A stretch of DNA of 64,000 bases from Chaetoderma sp. LZ-2023a. Lineage: Eukaryota; Mollusca; Caudofoveata; Chaetodermatida; Chaetodermatidae. The translations under genes and the position numbers were made by a program. The DNA is taken from contig CM067369.1 of NCBI GenBank assembly GCA_034401795.1, forward strand, positions 86,127,129 through 86,191,128, written 5' to 3'. The notes below the pieces were generated by a model. The model was not told the DNA's origin and did not search any database. It was given only the letters and a program-made list of their open reading frames with translations. Shown piece by piece: positions 1 through 10,419 of the stretch (positions are counted from its first letter, which is position 1; each line of letters opens with the position of its first letter).

Positions 1-246
1 GTTGGTGAATGGAGATCTCCTAACAAGGCGTACTAGGGCTCGATCATCACGGGCAGTAGTCTTCTTCGGTCTTCCAGATCTAGGCCTGTCCTTCACCTCG
101 TTAGTTTGCCCATGTTTTGCAATCAAACGACTGATTACAGTATGGTTAATGTTCAGCTGTCTGCCAATCTCTCTGCATGACATACCAGTGGTATGCATGC
201 CTATGATTTGCCATTTCACACCATCACTTAACCTTCGTCTTGCCAT
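1..246 (-). pseudogene. Tc1/mariner-type transposase, N-terminal fragment
   Basis: Translation from 246 leftward gives a protein starting MARRRLSDGVKW, followed by a helix-turn-helix of the paired/HTH type (residues with 'GMSCREIGRQL') and then a basic linker 'RPRSGRPKK', the GRPR-like motif that joins the two DNA-binding halves of Tc1 transposases. In the family this region binds the terminal inverted repeats in the nucleus. It is identical to the same part of the gene at 36898-37374 apart from an R to G change near residue 9. Only about 82 residues are inside the window, so the catalytic domain cannot be judged here. Confidence 0.85.
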
Positions 247-559
247 AGCGGTTCACAATCAAGAGCTAATTCTCTCTGTACAAATAAACCACGGTCATGA
301 ACACAAAATTCCTAATCTTGTCGCCTAAATCTGTATGTAATGTTCTACACCTCAAACTGGACTTTTACATAACTGAACACGTGTGCTGTTTCTCGCCACG
401 CACGGACATCAAGCGGCGTGAAGGCATGCATGCATGTGCATTTCGTACTTGGAATTATGTCAGCTAACGCGGGGACAAAAAGTATGGCAGCCTAGTTGTA
501 CCATCATGTTTCTACGTTCTATTGTTTTTGCTGGTGCTTAACTTTTGCACAGGTGTATA
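1..559 (-). mobile_element. Tc1-like element, right part, cut by window edge
   Basis: This is the same element as the complete copy at 36642-37685, in the same orientation. The two align without gaps over 557 bp; I counted about four substitutions. Base 1 corresponds to 37129 of that copy. The inverted terminal repeat GCACAGGTGTA ends at 557 and is followed by the TA target dinucleotide (558-559). Transposase sequence reads on the minus strand from the start codon near 246 down to the window edge and covers only the N-terminal helix-turn-helix part. The rest of the gene lies outside the window, so I cannot tell directly whether this copy has the same internal deletion. Confidence 0.93.
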
Positions 560-939
560 TGATACACCAATATACACCAGTCTCACACCACTTCAACAAG
601 CGCAACATCACACGAGTGCATATCAGATACCACATCCTCTCCCCCGACCCCTCGGACCCTGAATCAACATTGTGGAGGAGATCAAAAGAATCACATTGGA
701 TGCACCAACTCCACACCATGGAACCAACAGGTATCAATCTAGCAGGGTGAGAATCCACCTTTACATGCAGGCTTCGTGTCCTAACCCGACACCCGCATAT
801 GTAGTTATTCGACTAAATTAAATTCAGTAAAATTATTTATAGACACATACATTCAGCTTCAGCATTGCAAATCCTGTTTGTTACTTGTATTACCAATAGA
901 GTGATAACAATAATACAAGAGGACCAAGGGGTCTGTATC

Positions 940-1625
940 GCTCACCTGGACCATAGGCATTTCAACTAGAATGCTCTTTATCAACAAGACGGCCACCAAA
1001 CCGTTTACCCGACAGTTTCGAAAATTGCAAATTTGAGATCAGAATACCCAAAAACACATAAAACTAAATTTCGGCCTCAAAATCCATCAAATAAAAAAAT
1101 CCAATATGGCCACCAAACATGCTATATTTTGATTGGCCCATGGCGGCCATGTTTTTTGATGGATCTACTTCTCTTGAACAAACTTTAATGGCCCTTAGGC
1201 CCTAACCATATCTGCCAAATTTCGGCCCAATCCCTTCAGCGGTTCTGGAGAAGTCATTTTTGCTACAACTATGTCAACCAAGATGCGCGCCGAACCATTT
1301 GACCAATCAAGTTCCCTTGAACAAACTTGGTTCAGCTCTTGCCCTAGATCATATTTCATGAGATTTGCATCAATCCCGTAAGCGGTTTCGGAGAAGATTT
1401 TTAAAGACATTCCCTAAAATCGGCCTAAATCCAAGATGGCCGATGCCCAAATTGGCCGATCGGGTTCATTTGAACAAACTTGGATCCCTATGCCCTAAGG
1501 ATGCTTCCTGCCAAATATAATTGAAATCGGCCCAGCGTTTCTTGAGAAGTCGTTTAAAGGAAAAGTTGACGGACGGTCACCACGGCATATGCTCACTTGG
1601 CCTTTTCAGGATCCGCGGATCCTTT
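940..1625 (-). repeat. Dispersed repeat of the 'GGCCTGAAAGGCC' family, inverted copy
   Basis: The sequence matches the reverse complement of units at 61990-63500, including phrases on the theme 'ccaagatggcc', 'cttgaacaaacttgg' and 'gccaaatataattgaaatcgg'. The family start (the 'tgagcatatgccgtgg...ccgtcc' end) is at about 1570-1612. Short stretches translate to similar peptides in different copies, but with stops and no start or domain, so I do not call a gene. I have seen this kind of repeat in mollusc-type genomes; its class (SINE-like or other) is unknown to me. Confidence 0.75.
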
Positions 1626-1649
1626 TGAAAACTAGATGCTCTGAGAAGC

Positions 1650-2280
1650 CATTTCCTGCATTTTGAGGGGTTGAAAGAGGAGAATCTGTCTAGAGTGATG
1701 GGCGGACACTGATGAGTGGTGGGCATGTAGCCCGGCACCGCCCATCCTGGGCACATGTCTGGGAACAGCTTTCAACAACAGTTTCAAACTAGACTATAAA
1801 TAAAATTATCTATAATGTTTTCAATGTCTATCATCGGATAATGTGTTTTCGAGGGTGTAAGCACATTTTCACCGATTTAATATAAGAGTAGGAATTTTAT
1901 CAACAAATTTGTCAATTTCGTAACTAGCAAACATTCACTGAAGTAAAGCATGCATAAAAATAAAAATAAACCTTAAAATAAACTTACTGCTTTTAAATGG
2001 GTTGTTTTACAGTCATGGGACCAACTTTGTCCCAAAAAAGGTTTAAATTTAGAAATCAATTTTGGGGTGAGTTTTATTTGTTTTATTTATCATATTATAT
2101 TATAATTTAATAATATATATAAGGGAACGCAAGATCAACCAATTTTTTTACAAAATGTCTTTTATCTGGATATGTGGAAAAAACTATATGAAAACTGTGA
2201 AATTATAGGGTATTAGCAAATTCTTAATAAATGTAGAGTATCATATAATATGTTTTATTCTGTAGAGAACATAAATGGCC
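1650..2280. other. No gene seen; A+T-rich
   Basis: There is no ORF of note. A short G+C-richer patch (1680-1760) is followed by A+T-rich sequence. I see no recognisable element. Confidence 0.5.
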
Positions 2281-3420
2281 TGGGAATTCTGTTAAAAAAA
2301 TTGTTCAATTCTCTCTTACGAGACTGATATTCCATATTTATGCTTAATTTATTATAATGAAACATATTATTAGTACACAAAGTTGTTAATCCTATGTAAA
2401 GTACTGGCTTAAAACCAATGAAAGTAATTTGGTTTTTAAATTAGGGCACTCGGAGCAAACAGTATATGGCACAGACATAATACCTTCATATGCTCTGGCA
2501 CAAAATGCTGTCAAACAATATGTCCTCTCCGAGACAAATTGTTTCAGAGGACAGTTTTGTTTGACACATTGGTGTTCAGTGTTTTACATAAACATGTCAA
2601 TAGTATTTGTATTATAATGTACTTGATACGAGTTTAAAACAAATTATGTCAAAAAAATTATGTCAAATATCCTCTACGAGACTATCATTTCATATTTACA
2701 CTTCATTCCTCAATGCGTATACTATCAATACCACACAAAGTAGTCAATCCTATGCAAAGTCCTGGCTTAAAACAATTGAAATCTATTTGTTCTTTAAATT
2801 AGGCCACCATTAGCAAACAGGATATGACACAAGAGCAATATTTTCTTATGCTTCAGCACAAAATGCTGTCAAACAAAATGTCCTCTCAGAGACAAATTGT
2901 TTTGGAGAGGACAGTTTTATTTGACATAATTGTATTCAGTGTTTTACCTAAGCATATCAATAGTATCTGTATTACAATGTACTTGATATGAGTTGGAAGC
3001 AATTTATGTCAAAGAAATTAGGTTAAATATCCTTTACGAGCCCTATCATTCCATATTTACACTCCATTTCTTAATGCGAATTCTATCAATACAGGATTAA
3101 GTATTCAAGCATATGGAAAGTCCTGGATTAAACCAATCAAAATCTATTTGCTTCTTTAATTAGGCCACCATGAGCAAACATGATATGACACAAACATCAG
3201 GCTATATTTTCTTATGCTTCATCACAAAAATGCTGTCAAACAAAATGTCCTTTCCGAGACAATTTGTTTCAGAACAGATTTATATTAATGTAAATGTGTT
3301 AAACATGGCAATATTTAGTGCTTTGCACAAATACATGTGTATCAATTGCATTTGTTTTATGATGTACATGACATAAGTTTGAAAGAAATTATGATGAAAT
3401 ATCTAAATATCTGCTATTAT
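2280..3420. repeat. Diverged tandem repeat, about 365-bp unit, 3-4 copies
   Basis: The phrase 'tgtacttgataYgagtt' recurs near 2619, 2978 and (as 'tgtacatgacataagtt') 3363, giving a period of about 360-375 bp. Each unit also has 'acgagactNtNattccatatttac', 'aaagtNctggNttaaaacc' and an imperfect hairpin made of TGTCCTCTCCGAGACA and its complement. Units differ by many substitutions and small indels, so the array is old. No coding potential. Confidence 0.75.
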
Positions 3421-3499
3421 ACTGGTATTCTATATTTACTGGTACACCCTATTCCTCAAAACGAATTCTATTATTAGTACAGTTATTAATTCTATTCCA

Positions 3500-4540
3500 A
3501 GTATTTGCTCACAGCTATTAACATATACCATCACTCAACCAAACAGTGCACTATATCTAGCAAACGTCATAGTTTCACAGGGTTAGAATTTTACAAAATC
3601 CTAAACTAGTCTGCAGGACTGGTAAATGTTCAAAACCTACTATTCCACAAATAATTTTGCAAATCTGTTGTCAATCATAGTCGACATTAAATGTTCATTA
3701 TAATGTCAAACATGCATATTTTATAGTTCAAACTGTTCCGGTTCGGGTGTCACTGCTCAAATAGTAATCAACTGGACAGAAATTGCTTCTCATCAACTTC
3801 TTTTCAAAGTTGTTTATATGACTTTTAGAGACAAGAAAAAAACCCTACTAAGTTGTACACAAATTTCACTAGTCGATCGGACTGGTTTACTCACGATGAG
3901 CACTAGGCCGTACAATTATTTACTAGTCTTGGACTAGCGGACTAGTGTGAAATTCAAACCCTGTTTCATATGCTTCAGCACAAAATTCTGTTATTAAAAC
4001 AAAGTAGCTCTCTCTAAGACATTCTGGTTCGGAGAGGACAGATTTATTTGACATCAACTAATCCTTGGTGTTTTAAAGAAAAAAATTAAGTGTATTTGGG
4101 TAAATAATATGCTAGAATGAAAAGTAATGCTGTTGCATGTACATAGAAAATAGTCTAATATATGTGGAAACGGTTTGTTTTAAAGCATTTTAAGTATGCT
4201 TAGAGGCCAATATCTGTGCTGCTTCACACAACCTAAATGTGATATTTGATTTTCGCCAATGTAAATGAATTTTTCATAGTTAGGAAAGGGTACATGTACA
4301 TGACTGAAATGTATTTTACTCTTCTATATATTCATGGGTCAGAGCCATGTACATATCAGTACATTCTTTCCAGTCTTTACACAGGTCAACGCAAGTCTAC
4401 ACCAAAATGGTTGAAAGTGTTCCATAAAACTTAACTGGGAACAAATAAATCCATGGTTACATGTATTTTAATATTGCATCTATATGAACTAAAATGAGGA
4501 AATGTTTTTCTTTAGCTGAGTACACTGTAAGCATGAATTA
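3500..4540. other. No gene seen; remnant of the 2280-3420 repeat
   Basis: The stretch is A+T-rich, without a supported gene. Near 4010-4050 there is another copy of the 'cggagaggacag' hairpin half, so the flank of the tandem array probably extends here in degraded form. Confidence 0.45.
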
Positions 4541-4543
4541 ACT

Positions 4544-5005
4544 AGAGCCTACCACCATAGAATGCATCTAGTCAAATTTGGTCGAAATAAGTCAAGCAGC
4601 TAAGGAAGAGTAGCATTTTGACCATTTCCGGTAGATTTTTCATAAAATCTCAGATTTTCACCCAAAAAATTAATCAACCAAAATTCTGAAGACGTTCTAG
4701 AGCGTACCACCATAGAATGCATCTAGTCAAATTTGGTCGAAATATGTCAAGCAGCTAAGGAGGAGTAGCATTTTGACCATTTCCAGTAGATTTTTCATAA
4801 AATCTAAGATTTTCACCCAAAAAATTGATCAATCAAAATTCTGAAAAAATAGTCTGGAGGGTTGCAGCTTAGGATCGTTCCAGCCAAATTTGGTTAAAAT
4901 CGGTCAAACCGTTAAGGAGAAGACACGATTTCACGGATGGACAGACAGACGACAGATGGCTGCCATGGCATACGCTCACTTGGCCTTTCAGGCCAGATGA
5001 GCTAA
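4544..5005. repeat. Dispersed repeat with a 155-bp internal duplication
   Basis: Two near-identical units begin 'agagcNtaccaccatagaatgc' at 4544 and 4699. They run through 'gtcaaatttggtcgaaata' and 'cattttgaccatttcc'. The element ends with 'acgctcacttggcc' and 'tttcaggcc' followed by 'gatgagctaat' (about 4971-5004). That end is shared with the families at 940-1625 and 61990-63500, so they look like members of one composite superfamily. No ORF. Confidence 0.75.
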
Positions 5006-5880
5006 TAATAATGACAAAACAGCATTTTTCAGAGAAAATTATTTCTCAACAACACACATGTATAGCGATTTTAACTAACATTTTCACACAAACATCCAAT
5101 TTTAAGCACATCTGACAGTCAAGGGCCTATTCTTGTTACCACTCAGACACAGAAGCTGTATGTAAAGACCAATTTTGTTTGGTCCGCTGACATGTTTGAC
5201 TGGCCTTTATAGACAGGTTTGACTCTGTGTTTCTCTCATTGAGTTAAAACTTAAACTTTAGACAAAACCCATGCATAATATGGAACAAAAACATTCTATA
5301 GCTTAATCATATTCTGCACAAAATGCCTTGACAATGCTTGAAACTGTCTACCCTCTTTATATAAAAATACAGTTTATTCTTGAACACTCTATCTAGTAGT
5401 TCTTTGTACTGGTACATGTACTAATAAATATCTTTTTACGTTGAAGATGCTGGACGTAAAACATTAACACTAAACTGTTACCTTAAGAGAATCAACGCTT
5501 ACCCATAAAGTGACAAAATGATATAAATGCATGTCTGTGTGTGGTTTAGGGGCAGAATTTACGAACTGTACACGTGTCTAAGACTTACACTCTGAAAGAT
5601 TATGACATGTATGTGTACAGCTTGTCATGCCTGTGTTTATCCTATTTTTCGCACAGACAGTGACAGAAATAATCAGCTAATTTGCTGTCCACGTCAAACT
5701 TGGAAACCGACAACAAATGATCCATTTCTCAATCGCAAATTATGACATCTATTGCCAGCATACTGTGTGAGCTATGATGGCTATGATAACTGAAAAGATT
5801 TATTTCTGGATCAGTAGATATACCGATTGCATGGCATCCCACATAAACATACTACAACAAGCATTCTGTAAGTATTGCTT
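5005..5880. other. No gene seen
   Basis: A+T-rich sequence with no ORF, no inverted terminal repeat and no tandem repeat that I can recognise. Confidence 0.45.
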
Positions 5881-5889
5881 TGCAATACA

Positions 5890-6610
5890 TGTCCCCTACT
5901 TGGTGATATAAATCTTTAGAGATCAACAGTCAAAAATTTCATTAAAAATTGTCAGAAGCAGCTAAAAGTTGAACTTGATCTGTAACTTCTCATAACATAA
6001 CAATAAACCAAATTTCAGTTATATACCGTATGGTGAAGGAGAACGAAAAAGTCTTGAAAGCTGATATGTTTGTATTTCATAAGCTGAAAGGGGACATAAC
6101 TCCATCAAAAATTGACGCAAATGCCTGAAACTCAAACTTGGCCTGTAATTTCTCATAACAAAGCAATGTACCAATTCTCAGTTGAATATCTTGAAAGACT
6201 GTGAGAAAAATTGCAGAAAACTAATAAAGTCGAAAGTGGGCATAACTCCATGGAAAACTGACGAAAATGTGTGAAACTCGAACTTGCTCTGTAACTCCTT
6301 ATACTAAAGCGATGTACCGATTTTTCTTTAAATATCTTGAAGGAGTGAGAAAAAATTGCGGAAAGCTGATATTTTTCGTATTTCTTAAGTCAAAAATGGG
6401 CATAACTCCATAAAACATTGACGCATAAGTGAAACTCGAACTTGGTCTGTAACTTCTCATAACAAAGCAATGTACCAATTCTCAGTTGAATACCTTGAAG
6501 GACTGTGAAAAAACTGCGGAAAACCAACCGCGACATGCAGACAGATGGAGTGCAAACCTATAGTACCCCGGTTTGATCGGTATGGGACTCAGAACTGCCA
6601 ATCCCCAGTT
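5890..6610 (+). repeat. Dispersed repeat of 150-170-bp units ('cataactcc' family)
   Basis: About four diverged units each carry 'gggNcataactccat', 'attgacgcaaatg', 'gaaactcgaacttg', 'gtaacttctcataac' and 'atgtaccaattctcagttga'. The segment ends with 'cagacagatggagtgcaaacc' near 6537-6558 and 'agtaccccggtttgatcgg', which looks like a conserved 3' end. Non-coding. I associate this pattern with mollusc repeats from memory only. Confidence 0.7.
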
Positions 6611-6744
6611 CAAGCAATCAGTAGTTTCAGATGAAAAACCAAGATTTTCAGTAGTTTCACACACTCTTTCAGTAGAGGATTTTCAGTAGTTTGAGGAACC
6701 TTTCAGTAGTTCAGTAGTGATTGAAAAAGCAGCAAAACGTGATT

Positions 6745-6981
6745 TTAACCCTTTCGTGACGAAACTGGCCAAAAACGCCCTCTGTAGTGGGTTTGCCTAA
6801 TGTCCATTTGCAGGCCAAGAGAAGACTATTTTTGAAATTTTACCACTGAAATGACTGGCTAGGCAACCGAGCCAGCCATTAGTGGTATATTTTCAAAAAT
6901 AGTCTTCTCTTGTCCTGCAAATGAACATTCAATAAGTAAATGTATTAATTTTTCAAAGAAATTTAGTCATTAAAGGGTTTT
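6745..6981. mobile_element. Palindromic TTAA-type MITE, hairpin family copy 1
   Basis: The left end is TTAA followed by CCCTTT (6745-6754) and the right end is AAAGGG (6972-6977) with a degraded TTAA. Inside, about 130 bp (6799-6930) form a long imperfect hairpin: the 'gtccatttgcaggccaagag' arm, then a core complementary across 'actggctaggcaaccgagcc'. TTAA target sites and ends beginning CCC are typical of piggyBac-type elements, so I infer a piggyBac-derived MITE. Other copies lie near 24400, 27484, 55616 and elsewhere in the window. Confidence 0.75.
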
Positions 6982-7011
6982 GAAACAAGACGAGAGAGGA
7001 ATATCCATGAA

Positions 7012-7070
7012 ATTTTACCACTGGAATGATTGACTGTTATCGAGCCAGTCATTCCGGTGGTAAAATGTAA
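7012..7070. mobile_element. Partial copy of the hairpin MITE core
   Basis: The hairpin core only: 'attttaccactggaatgac' and its complement 'gtcattccggtggtaaaat' flank a short loop. The left and right arms of the full MITE are missing, and the foldback-like element begins directly after it. Confidence 0.65.
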
Positions 7071-7076
7071 AGAATA

Positions 7077-7692
7077 CCAGTCATTCCGTACCCAAACCAA
7101 ACTGTACCGGTCAATCCGTACCTATCCTATTGGAGAATCCGTACCATAGTTTTTGGCAATCCGTACCCTAAATCTGGATATTCAGTACCTAACTAATTGG
7201 ATATTCCGTACCATTGTAATGGATAATCTGTACCATAGTGTTCTAAACATAATTGAATGTCAGCAATGTCCTCCCATCCAATTATGTTGGAAATGTGTTA
7301 AGTTATTTCTGATATGTATTGTAGGTCCAATTGTTGTTAAATCGCTCAAAATCAATTAATAGCTAATTCATAGTCTTGTTAATTATACCAGTTTCTGATT
7401 TTGCAAATTTCCAATTTCGTGTAAAAATTATCTCCGTGAATACTGAATATTATCTCCTAATATAAAGGTAATGGATTTGCCTCTAACCTATTGGATAATC
7501 CGCAACCAACCATTGGATATTCCGTTCCGGGTACGGAATAGCCAATAGATGGGTATGGAATATCCAATAGGTTAGGTACGGATTCACCAAAATTAAGGTA
7601 TGGTTTAACCAATATCAAGGTACGGAATGTCCAAAAACAGGGTACGGAATAACGGGTACGGATTTGCTAGGGTACGGATTGACTACCAATGT
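7077..7692. mobile_element. Foldback-like element with sub-repeated inverted arms
   Basis: The left arm (7077-7245) is built of roughly 20-25-bp units of the form 'attggNNattccgtacc'. The right arm (about 7470-7692) has the same units inverted ('ggtacggaatNNccaat'). The middle (7246-7465) is A+T-rich and has no coding sequence. Inverted arms composed of short tandem sub-repeats are the hallmark of Foldback transposons. This copy has no transposase, so it is non-autonomous. No clear target duplication was found. Confidence 0.75.
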
Positions 7693-7699
7693 AAATATA

Positions 7700-9595
7700 G
7701 TCAACTGCAGCATTATCAGGTTGCGCTGAGCCTTTCCACAAAGTTTGGTGATTATTTTCCATATTTAGACACCAAAATCGGAAAACAAAGACTGAAATCC
7801 ACTGCGCACAAAATCTCATACCGCGATCATGGAAATATATATTACCAGGAAATTCATGTTACAATATTTCGGTAAAGACTTATTATATTAAAATATAAAA
7901 AGACTATTTTGATTTTGTCACGCTTTGAACGGATGATTTCCGATTTACATCGGTATATTTATTTATATAGTTGAATTGCATATTTGTAGCCATCATAAAC
8001 AAACAAAATTCCGGGATTCTTGCATAGTGCTAACTTTCGCATTCTAGTAATCCAACGATGTAATAAGGTGAAAAATGCCGATTAACGAGATTAGAGAATC
8101 TTGGCAGGCTGTTTCATAGATATAGAATAGCCGTAGAGCGTGTATGCTAATTCTATTACGTAGTTGTGATTAATATAGCCAATATGTAGTGTCAGATTAA
8201 TATAGCCAATACCATTTCATTTCTCATAAAAATATACATCTATTCAAATGCTCTTCCAATTATCAAAAGAGAATTGCGTCCGTTTTGGGGGCTACATGTA
8301 TATAATATGCCGAAATAAAGGTATGAGCATAAGCACTCTACTGCCATTTTAACTCTATGGGCTGTTCTCAAATGTCGGCTAGATTGAGCAATTAAAACAT
8401 CTTGAGATAATGGAAGCCGACGTGTTTTGATAAGCGATTGCCGTCTTTTTAGCCTCACAAACAGAAATTCGTAATTTTACCACCTTGTCCATATTACCGT
8501 AATTGCACAATTTTTTATTTCTGTATTTTCACTCGCAACCCGTACATGCGTAGTTTGGATGCTCTTTACGTACAAACTAGGGACAATCCGTAGGGGTTGG
8601 CAGGTCTGGGGACTAATAATTTGGAACAATACCCATGTATAGATTCGAAGTGCAATTTGCGAGTTGTTGCAAAGGAAGAAGCGCATGACAATATCTTGTT
8701 GGTTGCTCAAGGTTATCGCTGATGATGGCCAGAAGTTCTGTTAAAAATGATACTTTAGTTATGCTTAAGCGACTCGTGCTTATTTCACATCCTTAAATTC
8801 CTCAAATTATGAATCGTTCCGATTCCTGAACAAATTATCTGCCGTCGTCTGACTCCTTCCTGACACACTTCTCCTCCTGAGCTGTGTCGTGCACCTGCAT
8901 AGCGTCTATTGTGACTGTTTCAGAAAACTGTGCGGTAGAAATGTGTATCATTTGACTATTTTGAGAGAAACAACCACAGACACACATTTGATAAATTCTT
9001 TGTCACTTAGACACATGTGTATAAATTTGTTAGCCTGATTAGATGCCTCTACACTAAACATGTTTCGAAAAATGGTGATAATATAAACGTGTGATGATTA
9101 GATTATTAAGAAAGGTACACATGATTAAGAGAGAAACAGTATTAAACACCTTTCATAAATTCGGCCAGCCGAGTCTGAATACTACTACTTAGAACACCAA
9201 ATAAGATATGGTTCTAATTTGATTCTGCCTTTATTAAAATTTTGTTACCATAATTCTAGGAAACAAGTGTTACTTGAACAATTACCTATAGCACTAATAC
9301 ATATAATTCTAAAGAACTGTAGAATTTGTCAAATATATGTGTCCTGTCCGACGAAGTGGTACTGTTAAATTCATCAAAATTACACAGATTACTAAATGGA
9401 AATCATTTCAAAACATTTTTAATCTGTTATTTATGTAAATAAAGGCATATCATTTCACTATGGATGACAATATTGTTCTTAAGAAAATATTTTATTTGAG
9501 CATCTTTTAGTAACTCAGGCCTATAATTACGCAAAACAATAATAATAAACATTTGGTATCACTAAATTTAGTTTTACTATATATTACTAATGTAT
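7700..9595. other. No supported gene
   Basis: Short ORFs on both strands (for example 7627-7875, 8240-8458 and 8477-8710) overlap repeats or each other and show no domain. A 19-bp phrase around 'gattaatatagccaata' is duplicated at about 8168 and 8191. Otherwise I see only A+T-rich unique-looking sequence. Confidence 0.45.
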
Positions 9596-9600
9596 TTAGT

Positions 9601-10142
9601 AGGACTGCAACGATTCCCTAAATTACGTTGCGATATGTATCACGATGTGTGTGTGTCACGATACGATACGTATCACGATGCTTAACAAACGATGCGTAAA
9701 AAACCTATTAAAACAAACAAAGCCCGTAATTAACTGAACAACAGCGGGAAGAATCTGTTTAGGGGAGAACTATCAATTAAATGCAAATGTTAACAATAAC
9801 CCTTTCACCCATAAATTCCTTGTATCTCAATTTCATGGCAACGATACAGGAAAGCTGAACATACATATTTTGAAATTAATATAACTGGAAGCCATTGCTG
9901 CCAATGGCTTCCAGTCATATTAATTTCAAAATATACTTTACCTTTATTTACTTTTTCAGGGATTTGTCGCTGAAAGGGTTAAGTTTTCTACCATATAAAA
10001 CTAACTGGTAAATGAAAGTGCTTGGAAGTAAACTGTTTTATTAGTATTTCTAAGTATCACGATACACAGTGAAGTGTATCGCGTATCGTGATACACTTAC
10101 TGTATCGCAATATCACGATACACGATAAATCGTTGCAGCCCT
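9601..10142. mobile_element. Non-autonomous hAT-like element (MITE)
   Basis: The terminal inverted repeats are AGGACTGCAACGATT at 9601-9615 and AATCGTTGCAGCCCT at 10128-10142, one mismatch in 15. Subterminal sequence next to both ends is rich in 'tatcacgatac'. Ends of the type CAGGGCTGCAACGATT are familiar from hAT-family elements. There is no transposase. I could not find matching 8-bp target duplications. Another MITE is nested at about 9796-9982. Confidence 0.7.
9796..9982. mobile_element. TTAA-type hairpin MITE nested in the hAT-like element
   Basis: The left end is ATAA-CCCTTTCA (9796-9807) and the right end is TGAAAGGG-TTAA (9971-9982). A long internal palindrome is centred near 9910: 'ggaagccattg' pairs with 'caatggcttcc', extended by 'tgaaattaatat' and its complement. 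It has the same termini as the MITE at 6745 but a different core. Confidence 0.65.
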
Positions 10143-10338
10143 AGTACTTAGTCCATGAATCATTTTAACAATTATGAACAAGATACACAACTTCTTAATA
10201 TGAGTTTATTCAATACTATATCATATTTATTTGTCAAAATATTTTGTCTCGGAGAGGACATTTGACATTCAGATCTTTATAGTGTCTTAAACAAAAATTT
10301 GTAGATAATTACCTGAAACAAAAGTCTAGGTAGCTAAG

Positions 10339-10342
<4 letters not shown>

Positions 10343-10415
<73 letters not shown>
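10343..10415. repeat. (TA)n microsatellite
   Basis: An uninterrupted run of about 36 TA dinucleotides. Confidence 0.98.
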
Positions 10416-10417
<2 letters not shown>

Positions 10418-10419
10418 CT

